From Sambucus nigra (Eukaryota; Streptophyta; Magnoliopsida; Dipsacales; Adoxaceae), in contig OX422217.1 in the NCBI GenBank assembly GCA_949130495.1, positions 580,171,606-580,235,605 on the forward strand: DNA of 64,000 nucleotides. The letters are read 5' to 3'. The notes below the pieces were generated by a model. It did not search any database, was not told the origin of the DNA, and saw only the letters and a list, made by a program, of their open reading frames with translations. The position numbers and the translations under genes were made by a program. Below, piece by piece: positions 11,108-21,874 of this stretch (the first letter of the stretch is position 1; each line of letters starts with the position of its first letter).

Positions 11108-12455
11108 TGTAATGACCAATTTCCAATCGAGTCAATTTATTTGTAATTCGCTGAATTCCGGATAAAACATTTGAGCCTTAAGTTAGGCTTTATGTTATTA
11201 ATACCATAAGCCTATGACATGTTTGATGAAGATGTAGCAGCTAAGTTTAAAAGATTGATTCATCGTGCCGAGTTTATCATGCCAAGTTTATCTTCACGTT
11301 TATTGAGGATCTTACATGTATGAATGCATATTGAATATGGGTCCTTCGATTTTTTTTAAAGGTGTTTGTTATTTAACTAAAAATTATTAGGAACTATTTT
11401 TAAATGTTTTTTAGAAAAATGTTTTTTATTTTAATCTCGTTAGAATGAGAATTGAACTCGTTAGAATGAAATTGAGTTTTCATTCAAACGACTTATGATC
11501 TCGTTAGAATGAATATATAATCTCGTTAGAATGACCATCGAACAAGAACCCTCTGTCAAGGATTGCATATCTTATTAAAAGCTAATTGGAAGGACGATCG
11601 AAGAAGAATACTTGTTCGTTTGAAAGAACTTGAGTTTTATTAGAATGAAAAGATAATATCATTCAATTGACCTTATCTTTTCATTCGAACGAGATCGCCG
11701 CCTCGAAATTCATGTTTCTACTATTTAAGGCACGCTGGACTCAGATTGTTTAAGAACTTTTGGTGAAAAACATTTTTCTATCTGTTTACCAAAGTTCCAA
11801 AACCTTAGTTTCACCCTTTAAGTTTAAAGATCCAAGTTATTCATATTCATATGGTTTGAGATGTTTAGTTTGGGAAGAAAGGTTTAATTCTCTACATTTA
11901 AAGAGAACTGTTTCGTGCACTAGATTTCGTATTTGTTGTTAAAATGCAGTGGAATTCGTGTGTTGTGGTGAAGAAGTAGTGAATTTCGTGTTCATATTCG
12001 TAGATGGTTGGTGAGCCTCATTGGTGGATACCAAGATGGGAGTGGACTCATGCATTTCACTGTATAGGAGAAATCGAAGAATGAAGAGCATCAAGGCTTG
12101 TGGGGATCGATTTTTTAAGTAAATCTACTGTCAACTTTTGTAATTCCGTCTCATAGTGATCTGTTGACTGGGCCATCTGAGGTTTTTCCCTTTGTGGTTT
12201 TCCTCGTGTATCGATGTGTTGTGTTTGAATTTATTTATTTTATCTGCTTATCACTTAGTTGTATGTTTTAGGTTAAAAAAACAAAATTATATACATCAGC
12301 TTTTTCACAATGAAGGATTAAAATTGGTGCATAGATTTTACAGGGTTAAATTTGTTTAAAGTTATAATATTTAAAAATTTAAAAAACATTAAAATTGATC
12401 TTTTTATTTAGAATACCATCCTTTCCTACGAGCACATGTGCATTTTGCATTCTGA
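11108..12455 (+). repeat. Left LTR of copia-like element S
   Basis: It begins TGTAATGACC and ends near TTGCATTCTGA, where the terminal CA appears mutated. The right LTR counterpart ends TTGTGTTCTCA. It includes a regular array of CTCGTTAGAATGAG-type half-palindromes at 11436-11535. No coding potential is seen. Confidence 0.8.
11436..11535. repeat. 21.5-bp phased palindrome array, S left LTR
   Basis: Degenerate 14-bp dyads derived from CTCGTTCGAACGAG start at 11436, 11457, 11479, 11500 and 11522, giving steps of 21, 22, 21 and 22 bp. Several have the centre TTAGAA instead of TTCGAA, and the unit at 11479 is the most changed. The homologous array in the right LTR is at 29390-29489 with identical steps. 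Confidence 0.85.
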
Positions 12456-12458
12456 AAT

Positions 12459-12470
12459 TGGTATCAGAGC
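12459..12470 (+). other. Primer-binding site of element S (tRNA-Met type)
   Basis: TGGTATCAGAGC follows the left LTR end by three bases. It is a perfect match to the common plant initiator-Met primer site. Confidence 0.92.
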
Positions 12471-12479
12471 GAGAACACT

Positions 12480-14340
12480 AAGTTGTTGTGTTTGGATCCC
12501 GTATTTTTTAGACATGAATTTTGGAGGATGTTTGATGGATCGAACTACACGTACTAGAAAGTGCATATCAAGTGAGCACTTAAGGATATATATGAGTGGG
12601 TTTAGTTTTCTATAGCCAAAGGGTGGTCTTCACTTATCACGAGAGATGGAGAAAAAATTCATTTAAAACCCATAGAGACATGGAGTGAGGCTTAACATAG
12701 GTTAGAAATTTTAAATCTCGTGGTTTAAATGTCTATTTTGTCCAGTTACCCCAAAGCAGTTCCTCCATATTATGACTCCTAAGACATTTAAAGAGGCTTG
12801 GGACATACTCTAACTCACCCATGAAGGAACTAGTGCTATTAAGACTTCCAAACTCCAAAACCTCACCACTCAGTTTGAAACCGTTAGGATGTTGGGTAGT
12901 GAGTCCTTTGATGAGTTCTATGCTAGATTGTCCGACATAGTTAACTTATCATTTTACTTGGGATAGAAGATACTCGATAATTGAGTAATTAAGAAAATTT
13001 TAAGGTCATTGCCTGAAAGATTTAATCCAAAGGTGACTGTTTTGAATTCTTTGGGTGATCTTGACTCTATGAAACTTGAAGAGATTTTAGGTGACTTAAA
13101 AACTTATTAGATTGACTTATTAGATTGATATGTTTACCTCCAAGATTGAGACGAAGAAAGAAAAGGGCAGTACTTTGAAATCTCGGAGGGATGAAACACC
13201 TATTTTCGATGATGATGCTGACATCGAGTCCAAGGATTTGGCTTTAATGGCTAAGTATTTCAAGAAATTTATCAAAATTTAAAAGCAATCGAAATATGTA
13301 TAAAGGTTTGAGAAAAATATGCACAACAAGACCGACTACTTCCTTAGGAATCGAAATGAGAACTTTGAAAGGGATGAGTTGGAAAGATGTTATGATTGTG
13401 ATAGTTATGGCAGTTGAGTAGCTGAGTGCCCCACTAAACTAAGGAAGGAGGCAAAGAAATTGATATAATTTAATTCCACCCTTAGTTACAGTGATCCGGA
13501 GGAGGAATCCAACTCCATCATTGAGTGTAACTTTACCGCATTTATGGCTAGTCATGTGAGATTTGATGAGAAATCTTCCCATATAGATATTTCTTTTAAC
13601 GACACTTCCGAGGCCATAGTTTATAGATCCAAAGTGAGTGATCATCGAGAGAGTGGAGATGAGAGTGAGGATTAAGAAGAAAAAGAGGAGAGTGAACTTC
13701 AAGTTTCCTTCCATGAGTTGTATGCAAAAATGTTGAAAGTCAAAAAGGCTAACTTGAAGTTAGAAGCTAAGTTGAAAAAACTTGTTGTAATTAATAATGA
13801 TAGTGCATTTATTGAGGATATTAGGGAATGTGAGAGGACTCTTTGAAAGAAGATAGCATACGTTGAGGGTAAGAGAGATTGTCTTCGTGGTTTAATAGAG
13901 GCTATGAAGAAAGATCTTCAATAGTTTGAGGTGTTTAGGCATTTAGGAGAGTTGAGGATAGTTGAGCTTTAGGATATATAAAGAGATTCGATTCGTGTCT
14001 AATTTGATTTGGAGTCTAAGCCGTAAAAGTTGGATAAGAGTTAATAAAATCAAAGATGACAAGTGTCGAAATGGCTTCGATGATAAAAATGCTTCCGCTA
14101 CCCAATCCAAGACCATGCATTTGAGAGAGTTGACTAGGAACATTAGGAAAGGTAAACCCTTAGGTGATACCTCTCACCATGTTCATATTTTCCCTCATTG
14201 CGGTAGGAAAGGTCTCCTTAAGAGGTTTTTATAAGATCTCAAAAACTGCCCTAGGAAGTCTTATAATAGAGTAAAAAAAGTTCTTATATCCTGAGAGCAT
14301 CATGTTACACCTATATGGGTTAGGAAATCAAATTTAGAGG
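12480..14340 (+). pseudogene. Copia-type gag pseudogene of element S
   Basis: Starting with an MFDGSNYTY-like segment near 12530, the plus strand encodes a broken UBN2/copia gag. Recognisable pieces are a KLQNLTTQFET segment near 12850, SMKLEEILGDLKTY near 13070, and a ruined zinc knuckle CYDCDSYG...VAEC near 13390-13425, where a stop replaces part of the usual HxxxxC. A lysine/glutamate-rich coiled-coil-like stretch follows at 13700-13970, and a CPRKSYN...TPIWVRKS segment near 14240-14330. Stops and frame changes are many. Gag is the particle protein. No protease, integrase or RT follows. Confidence 0.7.
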
Positions 14341-15491
14341 ATTTACATATTAGAATTGTTGATTCTCATTTATTTGCACATGATACTTCCCATGCTATAT
14401 CTTATCGTTGATTGTGTTAATTTGTTTGTCATTATCTAGTTTGTGCTTCATGATATATATTTTCTAATGTTATGACATGTGTATCTTTTGTATTTTTTTT
14501 TTCTTTTTTGAGTCATGTTGAAAAATACAAAAAGATTTTGTTTGTCTTTTAAGTTGGAGTTTGTTTTAAAAAATTGGTATTTATTTTGAAAATTTTAGAA
14601 AAACTCAAAATATGTTTGGTGTATTTGTATTTTTGTTTTACACAATTAGTGTGGTATATTGGTGTGTTTGAATCCAATTCATTTTGTACTTTCCATGTGT
14701 TTAGAAAATTTGATTATTATTGTGGATACTTCGATTGTTCTTAATCATGATTGCATAGAGTAGTTTGGAATTTGATTTGCTTTATGGATTCGACTTTGTA
14801 TATGCCTTTGCACACACATGCACGAGCTTTTTCAACATTAAATTCTCATTTTTATTTTAGCTTTATGAGATGTTCTCCCATCAATCTTGTCATCTACATA
14901 TTTTGTGACTATATGGAATTTATGCATATACGAACCATTGTCCGGAAGAATGTTTGAATTGTATTGAAAAATATGAGGGTATACGAGAAAGGGCTACGAA
15001 AGGAGAAAATCTCCTTTGCTGGAAAACCACCATTAGAAAGAGTCTAATAAAAAGATAAAAGGCAATAAAAATAGAAAAATTAGCAAAGGCTAACACAGTT
15101 TGTTTGTTTTATCTTTCAAAAGCAATACTTCAAAAGAATTGAGAAAAGAAAAGATAAGAAAATATGATATATGTTTATCTTTTAAGGGAGTTGAGTTAAA
15201 AATCAACGGGTTTACACAATGAATTATATTTACGCTTATTTTGTCATAACATTATTGATTTGTAGAGTCATCAATATTTTAAGTTTGTGTGCATTGTTTT
15301 TGTTTGTTCATAAAGTCCACTTTATCTTGTCACTTGAGGTAATTCTTAGTTTGATAAACTTTTGCGATCAATTAGAACTTATTGAATATATTTGAGTATT
15401 TTGGTTATAATTCATTTGTCTCTATTTCAAGACCATTCATTTCATTTCACATGTTAGTGTGTATAGCTTATGTGTTTTTAGTGTCGAATTT
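14341..15491 (+). other. Non-coding interior of element S
   Basis: This is AT-rich DNA between the gag remnant and solo LTR B. I see no pol motifs in any frame. A short A-rich block (about 15000-15170) has no recognisable structure. It probably represents the junction left by deletion of pol. Confidence 0.5.
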
Positions 15492-16666
15492 TGTAACACC
15501 CCGTGCTTTTAATAGTTAATTAAATTAATTGGAATATTAAAAAAAAAATAAAATTTTGAATTTAATTATTCTTAGTAATTAAATATGTTGGTTTTAATAT
15601 ATAAAAACAAGGTTTTAAGTGGAATTTAAATCGGGATTAAAATTTGGAAATTATAACTTTTTTTTATAAAAATCGGTGGAGGATTCGAGCTAAGGAGGAT
15701 AAAAATAATATTTTTACAAATTCAACTGTCCGATCGGGATAAATGTTTCATAGCAGCTCTATCTCACCGTTTGTTACAACATATTAAAATTTCAAGACAT
15801 TCTACCGGTCCGATCGTCCGTAATAATTTTTTGAGTGTTTGTATTTGATTAGGACTTAAATTCTTTTTGGTATATAAACAAAGTGACGGGATTAGGACTT
15901 TTAAAAACACTTTCTTCTAAACCCTAAGATCAACAATCTCCTCTTTTACATCTTCTTCCTCCCTCAAAACCTTAATTCCATTGGAGAGCTATTTTCAATC
16001 CAAATTTTGAAGCTTTAAACCGGGCTTTCTCAAGATTGTTTAAGAACGTCTCTTTGCTAATTTTTTGAGAGGAATCCAACTATAAACTCAAAACTTATTC
16101 ATATAAATCACAGGCATGAGTATTCTATTCCTTTCCTTTAGTATTATGCATTTTAAGTGTTGCCTAAACCCTTAATCATGCATTTTTGATTAAAATCAAT
16201 TAGTAACTTAAATAGAGAAAGTGGATACTTAAATTTTGGGACTGTTTTTATGAAAATTTTAAATATGATTTAATCTTTGAAACCCTTGGGTGCGTAGGTT
16301 AGATCTTTGAGTTTTCATGGTTTTAGGTGTAGTTTCTCATGTAGAATTTTATGGGCGGTATTTTTATGGTTATTGGGACACGCTCACACTTATAAAAATT
16401 TGATGACTTATAAAAGAGAACGACTATGAAGTATTGAATATTATCGCATGTTAATTAATGTTAATGTTATTGAATGGAATTAATGGTGTAGAAATCATCG
16501 ATGGTGTTATTATTTGGTTTAAATTAAATTGGGGCCTTTATGATTATATTGTCATGCCATGTTTATGATTTATGATATGGTGTGGGTTATTATTATTCAC
16601 TTTTGCCATCGCGGGGACAAGGGGCTTTTGGGTAATATTTATGCTCACCTCTATTATAGGATGCTT

Positions 16667-16901
16667 ACTAGGTATATGACTAGTGGGTAGGCCTTGGTTA
16701 AAATTTATACTTGCTAGGTATGGGACTAGTTAGTGTAAATTCGTGGGGATTTTATATTTTGAGGTGGGACAGATTTTTACGTTATATTGCCTTTTCGTTA
16801 GCCTAGGCATGTGACTATGACGTGTTTTATATTGGTAATTCATCCTAGATGTAGGATATGACGCACATGTACTTAGGGACCCTTAGGTATGGGACTAAGG
16901 G
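16667..16901. repeat. Hairpin array with conserved core and varying stems, LTR B
   Basis: The units are ACTAG-GTATATGA-CTAGT (16667-16684), CTAG-GTATGGGA-CTAG (16714-16729), a weak unit with core GCATGTGA (about 16803-16818), and CCCTTAG-GTATGGGA-CTAAGGG (16880-16901). The eight-base core is kept while the stems differ and remain complementary. A further perfect stem ATCCTA-GATG-TAGGAT lies at about 16842-16857. Confidence 0.75.
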
Positions 16902-17605
16902 GTATTTTGAGGATCTCACATCGATTAAAAGGGTGGGAAAATTTGTTAATGGTGAATTTGAGAAAATGAGAATTAATGCCAAAGATAAAAATGGGTATTA
17001 AAATTTGTGGCAACATAATGTGTCAGGGACTGACAGTTTAAACGGGCCAGCGGGCGATTTGTGTCGTGTCGTGTGTGGAACCTTGTCATGGGACGGGGTC
17101 GACAGTTTAAACGAATAAGAGGCCATTTGACAAGGGGAAATGTAAAACTTTGGTGGATTACCACCCGGGGCCGGAGGACCACCATAATAAAAAAATGAGA
17201 ATAATGATAAATTTGGTTAATTTAATTAAATTAAAGTCGTGGGACTTGAAAATTTAAAATTATATTGGTATGCTTTTTGGAATACGAATTTCTGAGGGTA
17301 GTTAGTTATTTATATTTATCGCATTTAATTATCTCGTTTAATAAAAATATTCTATTGTGATATTTATCTCATATAATGCTACTGTTTAGATTCAAGGATC
17401 CTATTTGAGGGGAGTAGTGTGTATTCATGCTCGGGACTTTGACCTCGTGCGTTGACTAACTTTTCAGGAAATAGTATTTGGAGAAGCGGTATATTATTAT
17501 TTGAAGATTTGCTTGGAGGAGCAGTTGTAGTTGCTCTACCTTATGCGTATTGGTTTAGTTCACTACACCACAATGGCCAAATTGGCACCCTTTAAGCGCT
17601 TAGCC

Positions 17606-17704
17606 TTGTCACGGTCATGGACCGTGACAAAAAAATACGCATTTTTTGACACGATCATTGACCGTGACAAACCTATAAAGTTGTCACGGTCAATGACCGT
17701 GACA
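17606..17704. repeat. CACTA left subterminal palindromes
   Basis: Three near-perfect palindromes of the form TTGTCACGGTCA/TGACCGTGACAA lie at 17606-17630, 17647-17670 and 17681-17704. Subterminal repeats are where TNPA-like proteins bind in En/Spm. Here each site is itself a dyad of about 24 bp. Confidence 0.85.
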
Positions 17705-17834
17705 TGTCTGTGACAATTCTGTCAGTAAAAAAAAAACCCTCTTCTTTTTTTCCCACTGATTTTGTTCCCTCCATTTCTCTCTCTCTCGCTCTCTCTCTAC
17801 AACTTTGGTATGTTTTCTCTCTCTCTATTTCCCC

Positions 17835-18103
17835 TCCATTTATGTATATGTGTATGTATATGTGCATGTGTGTATATATGTGTGTGTATGTGTGTGGTGT
17901 ATATATGTGTATGTGTGTGGGGGGGAGGGGGAGGCAACAGGGCTGGGGGAGGGGAGGGGGTGTATGTGCGTGTGTGTGTGTGTGTTTGTGTGTGTATATA
18001 TGCATGTGTGTATATGTGCGTGTGTATATATATGTGTGTGCGCGTGTGGTGGGCAGGGGCAGTGCGGGGGGGAGGGGTGTATATGTGCGTGTGTGTGTAT
18101 TTT
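17835..18103. repeat. GT/TA microsatellite with G-rich tracts
   Basis: TG and TATG repeats on the plus strand are interrupted by G-runs at about 17920-17960 (several runs of four to seven G) and 18056-18078. The G-runs are close enough to form G-quadruplexes in principle. Open frames across this stretch on both strands are low-complexity artefacts. Confidence 0.85.
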
Positions 18104-18554
18104 TTTGATTAAATTTTATTGGTTTATTAGATACTGCCCCTCATATTGTAAATTAGTAAATTAATAATTGTATACTTTAATTGTTAGTTTAATTGATGAA
18201 AATAATTAATTGAGTAGATGAATTAGAAGGAGTACGGGATACACTTATGTTGTTGCCATTGCGGTTGGATTATAGTGGATCGATGTTAGGTTGGTTAATT
18301 TTAAAAGTGGCATGACCACTGGATTATTGTCCATATGGGGGTGGGATTTTTCAACTTTTTTTTAAAATTAATTTGTATAACGAACAATATATATATAGTA
18401 TGATAATTAAATGAAACATACTTGAAATTACATATAGTGCGCATAGATACTAGCCTTCTAGTTCTTATGCATATGCATTCAATACCCCTTAGACCCATTC
18501 GAGAGTCATTACCCCTGTAATGAGATCTCTCGAATTGTCCCGTTTGGACAGTTT

Positions 18555-18830
18555 GGGACTGCATAATTTCTGTATAATAATATTCTTAGTGGCTTAAAGT
18601 TGTTACTTTTGGAGGAAATACTGTAGTCGTATCCTAATGTTCTCTGGGTATATACTAGATTGACAAGTGTGACTATTATTTCAATTGATCAATTGAAATA
18701 ACACTCACACTTGCCAATCTACGTCGTGTACTTGGAGAACTATGGGGATATGCTGCCGAATGTTTCTCAAATCATAACAATGTTCATGAGCTGTTAAGTA
18801 TATTGAAAAAAAATGCAGTCTTGAATGGGA
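18555..18830. repeat. Long imperfect foldback in the CACTA 5' region
   Basis: The centre is the 16-bp palindrome TCAATTGATCAATTGA (18681-18696). Pairing outward from 18688/18689, 30 of the first 33 base pairs are complementary. Weaker pairing continues through GTTCTC/GAGAAC (18639/18740) and out to the two copies of GACTGCA (about 18555 and 18820). A separate small stem, CGAGAG..CATTAC with GTAATG..CTCTCG, lies just left (18500-18532). No function is shown. It could be transcribed as a hairpin and processed into small RNAs. Confidence 0.75.
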
Positions 18831-21800
18831 TAGGACCACTAACCCTTTAGAGGAGATGGAGGAAATAGAAATTTCTATTATAAATTGAATTTGAATTTGA
18901 AATTTAAAAATTGAATATAAATAAGACATAATTAAATGAAACATACTATAAATCTACGCTTCTTACCTTTATAAATATACGTTTATAAATAGAATATAAA
19001 CATACTATACTAATCCATGAATATATGCTTCTTACCTTTAATAGGTTATTAGTTGTGGTAGCTGTGATGGGATATCCGAAATACAAAGAGTGGATGGGTG
19101 AGACAAATAGAATGGGGGATGTGTTTCGCAGAGGTGCTAATGAATTTATGAAATACGCAAAGAGATTTCATAATGATGAAGAGTTTACATGTACATGTTC
19201 TAGGTGTAAGAATGGTAAGGTGTTTGAGTGGAAAACAGTTGAACTACATTTATTAAGATCGGGTCTGGAAGATAGTTATCGATTTTGGAGTTTTCACGGT
19301 GAATTAAGAGTTTCTTTTGTCCCCGAACAACCTTCACAACAACCTTCAACAAGTAGGATAGATGTAGGAGGGAACGACATAGATCATAATATGTTAGAGG
19401 ATTTAGTTAATGATGCGTACGGAGTTTATGAAGCAAAGGAGAATGAGGTTACTGATGATGTACAAGGTTCAAGGGCTCGTGAAGATATCACGATAAACCT
19501 TGACGATGACTACCAAAGTTTAAAATTTAAGGTGACCCAACCGTTATACTCAGGATGTGAGAAAGATCAAACAATTTTACATGCCATGGTGGGTTTGCAC
19601 AGTTTTAAGACGCATTACGGTTTGTCTAGCAATAGTGTGACAGGAATTGTGAAATGGGTGAAGGGGTTACTACCCAAGGAGAATACGCTTCCAAATAGCT
19701 ATCATGTTATGAAGAACAGTTTGAAAGGTTTGGGAATGAAGTATAAATTGATTCATTCTTGTGTGTATGACTGCATACTATACCGAAAGGAGTATGAAAA
19801 TCTTGATCGTTGTCCGATTTGCGATGAACCTAGATATGTCCAATCTACTGGTAAGGAAGGAACAAGATCAAAAGTGCCTCAAAAAGTGTTAAAATATTTT
19901 CCCGTTGGCCTTAGATTAAAGAGATTTTTCACAGTACCATGGATAGAGAAGGCAATGACTTGGCATACTAGGGCAGAAGTTGGGGGTAATCTCATGCGTC
20001 ATCATATTGTTTCTATAGCTTGGAGGAGGATGAATTATGAGTATCCCGATTTTTCTCGAGAACAATGCAACATTCGTTTGGATATATCAACATATGGTTT
20101 CAATCCATTTGTAAATCTAAACACCAATCAGAGTGTATGTCCAGTGATCCTTACCCTACTCAACCTCCCTCCTTTACAGTGTATGAGACCTAAATTTTTG
20201 ATGATATCTTTGTTGATACATGGCACCAAGTGATGACATCGACGTCTACCTGACTCCTTTGGTAGAAGAATTAAATGAGTTGTGGGAAGAGGGTGTGTAA
20301 TCATTTAACACTTTTAGAAAAGAAGAGTTTACGCTGAAAGCTATGCTGATGTGGGAAATTCATGATTTTCCAGCTTATGGGACATTATCCGGTTGTGTAA
20401 TACATGGTTATTTGGGATGTCCTATTTATGGAGAGGAGACTGAATCTCTTAGTCTATCCTTTATCTAAAAAAATGTTTACCATTTCCATACGAGGTTTTT
20501 ACCCCCGGCTCATAGTTTTAGATTTGAGAATGGTTCCACTTTTTTATTGGGCAGGGTTGAACATAGGCTACCGCTGAGACAACTTTCGATTTCAGAAATT
20601 GAAAGTAAATCTTCTGAATGTGGCCCTAATATGCCAGGTAAGAATCCCAAATTTAAGAATGTCAAGCATAGGAAGACCCCAATTGGGAATGAAAATGAGA
20701 CAAGAAAGGCATGGTCTAGAAGGTCAATTTTATTTGACTTACCTTATTGGAAGAATAACCCGGTGCGCCATGTATTGGATGTGATGCATGCAGAGAAGAA
20801 CTTCACTGAACATATTGTGGGCACTTGCCTTGGGGGGAGTAATTCGAAGGATGGAGAAAATGCATGAAAAGACCTTAAATCGTTAAAACTTAAGCCACAA
20901 CTACGTTTGAAAGAAGATAGTAGGCGAAGGACAATAATTCCCCCTGGTGCGTTTACTTTGACGAGTGGGGAAAGGAAGGTGCTTTTAGAAACAGTTTATA
21001 ATTTGAAGGACCCATCTAGTTTTTCGTCCAACTTGCAAAGGATTGTGAATTATGCTACTCATGATTTACATAAGTATAAGTCCCACGATTGGTATGTGAT
21101 CATGCAATTGGTTCCTCTATTGTTTAAGCACTGTTTCTCCAAGCACAAGGATTTGCGGAGGGCTATTATGCAAATTAGTATTACCTTCTCACTCTTGTGT
21201 GAGAAGGTAGTCAATCGAGAACACATAGTGGCCGCAAAATTGGCGGTGATCAAAGCAATTTGTGTGTTGGAGAAGTACTTTGCCCTAGCATTCTTTGACA
21301 TAAGTGTTCACTTGTTGGTACTCCTATGCGACGAGGCACTTCTATGTGGTCCAGCTAGATATCGGTGGATGTATCCATTTGAAAGATTGATGAAAGTTTT
21401 TAAAGATTACGTCAAGAATATGCGATACATTGTAGGATCAAATGCATATGAATACATCACCGTGGAGTCATCAATATATACTCGGGAATATATGCCTAAC
21501 TCGATCAGCGTTGATGACACTGATGAGTTCATCGATGATGGTGGTCATATGATGGGAAAATGAGTGAAATTAACTAGTTTGCAACATGAACAAGTAGCTC
21601 GTTATCTATTTGACACACATAAAGATGTCGAAGAATGGATAAAGTAAGTTTAAATTATTTTAATGTTTAACATTATTTTAGAATATTTTAATATTATTTT
21701 ATACATGATTAATTTTGTAATATGCAGAAAATATGAAGTCTGTGAGAACAATAAAAGACGAAAAACAATGGTACAATCAGATAGCGAATTTAGGCCGTGG

Positions 21801-21874
21801 TTGTCACAAGAGGTAATTATAATGAAAATGGCCATTATATAATGTTACATTACACTCAAACTTTACAACTAGTT

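Noticed and set aside
11436..11535. Regular repeats with near-constant spacing looked CRISPR-like
   Set aside because: Repeats are 14-bp degenerate palindromes at 21-22 bp steps with spacers of about 7 bp, inside a plant LTR and duplicated in its partner LTR. No cas genes; wrong genome type.
12459..12470. tRNA-like match TGGTATCAGAGC
   Set aside because: It is a retrotransposon primer-binding site complementary to a tRNA 3' end, not a tRNA gene; no cloverleaf follows.
17673..18164. Several overlapping open frames of 110-134 residues on both strands
   Set aside because: They arise from TG/TA microsatellite and G-runs; composition is low-complexity and no family is recognisable.
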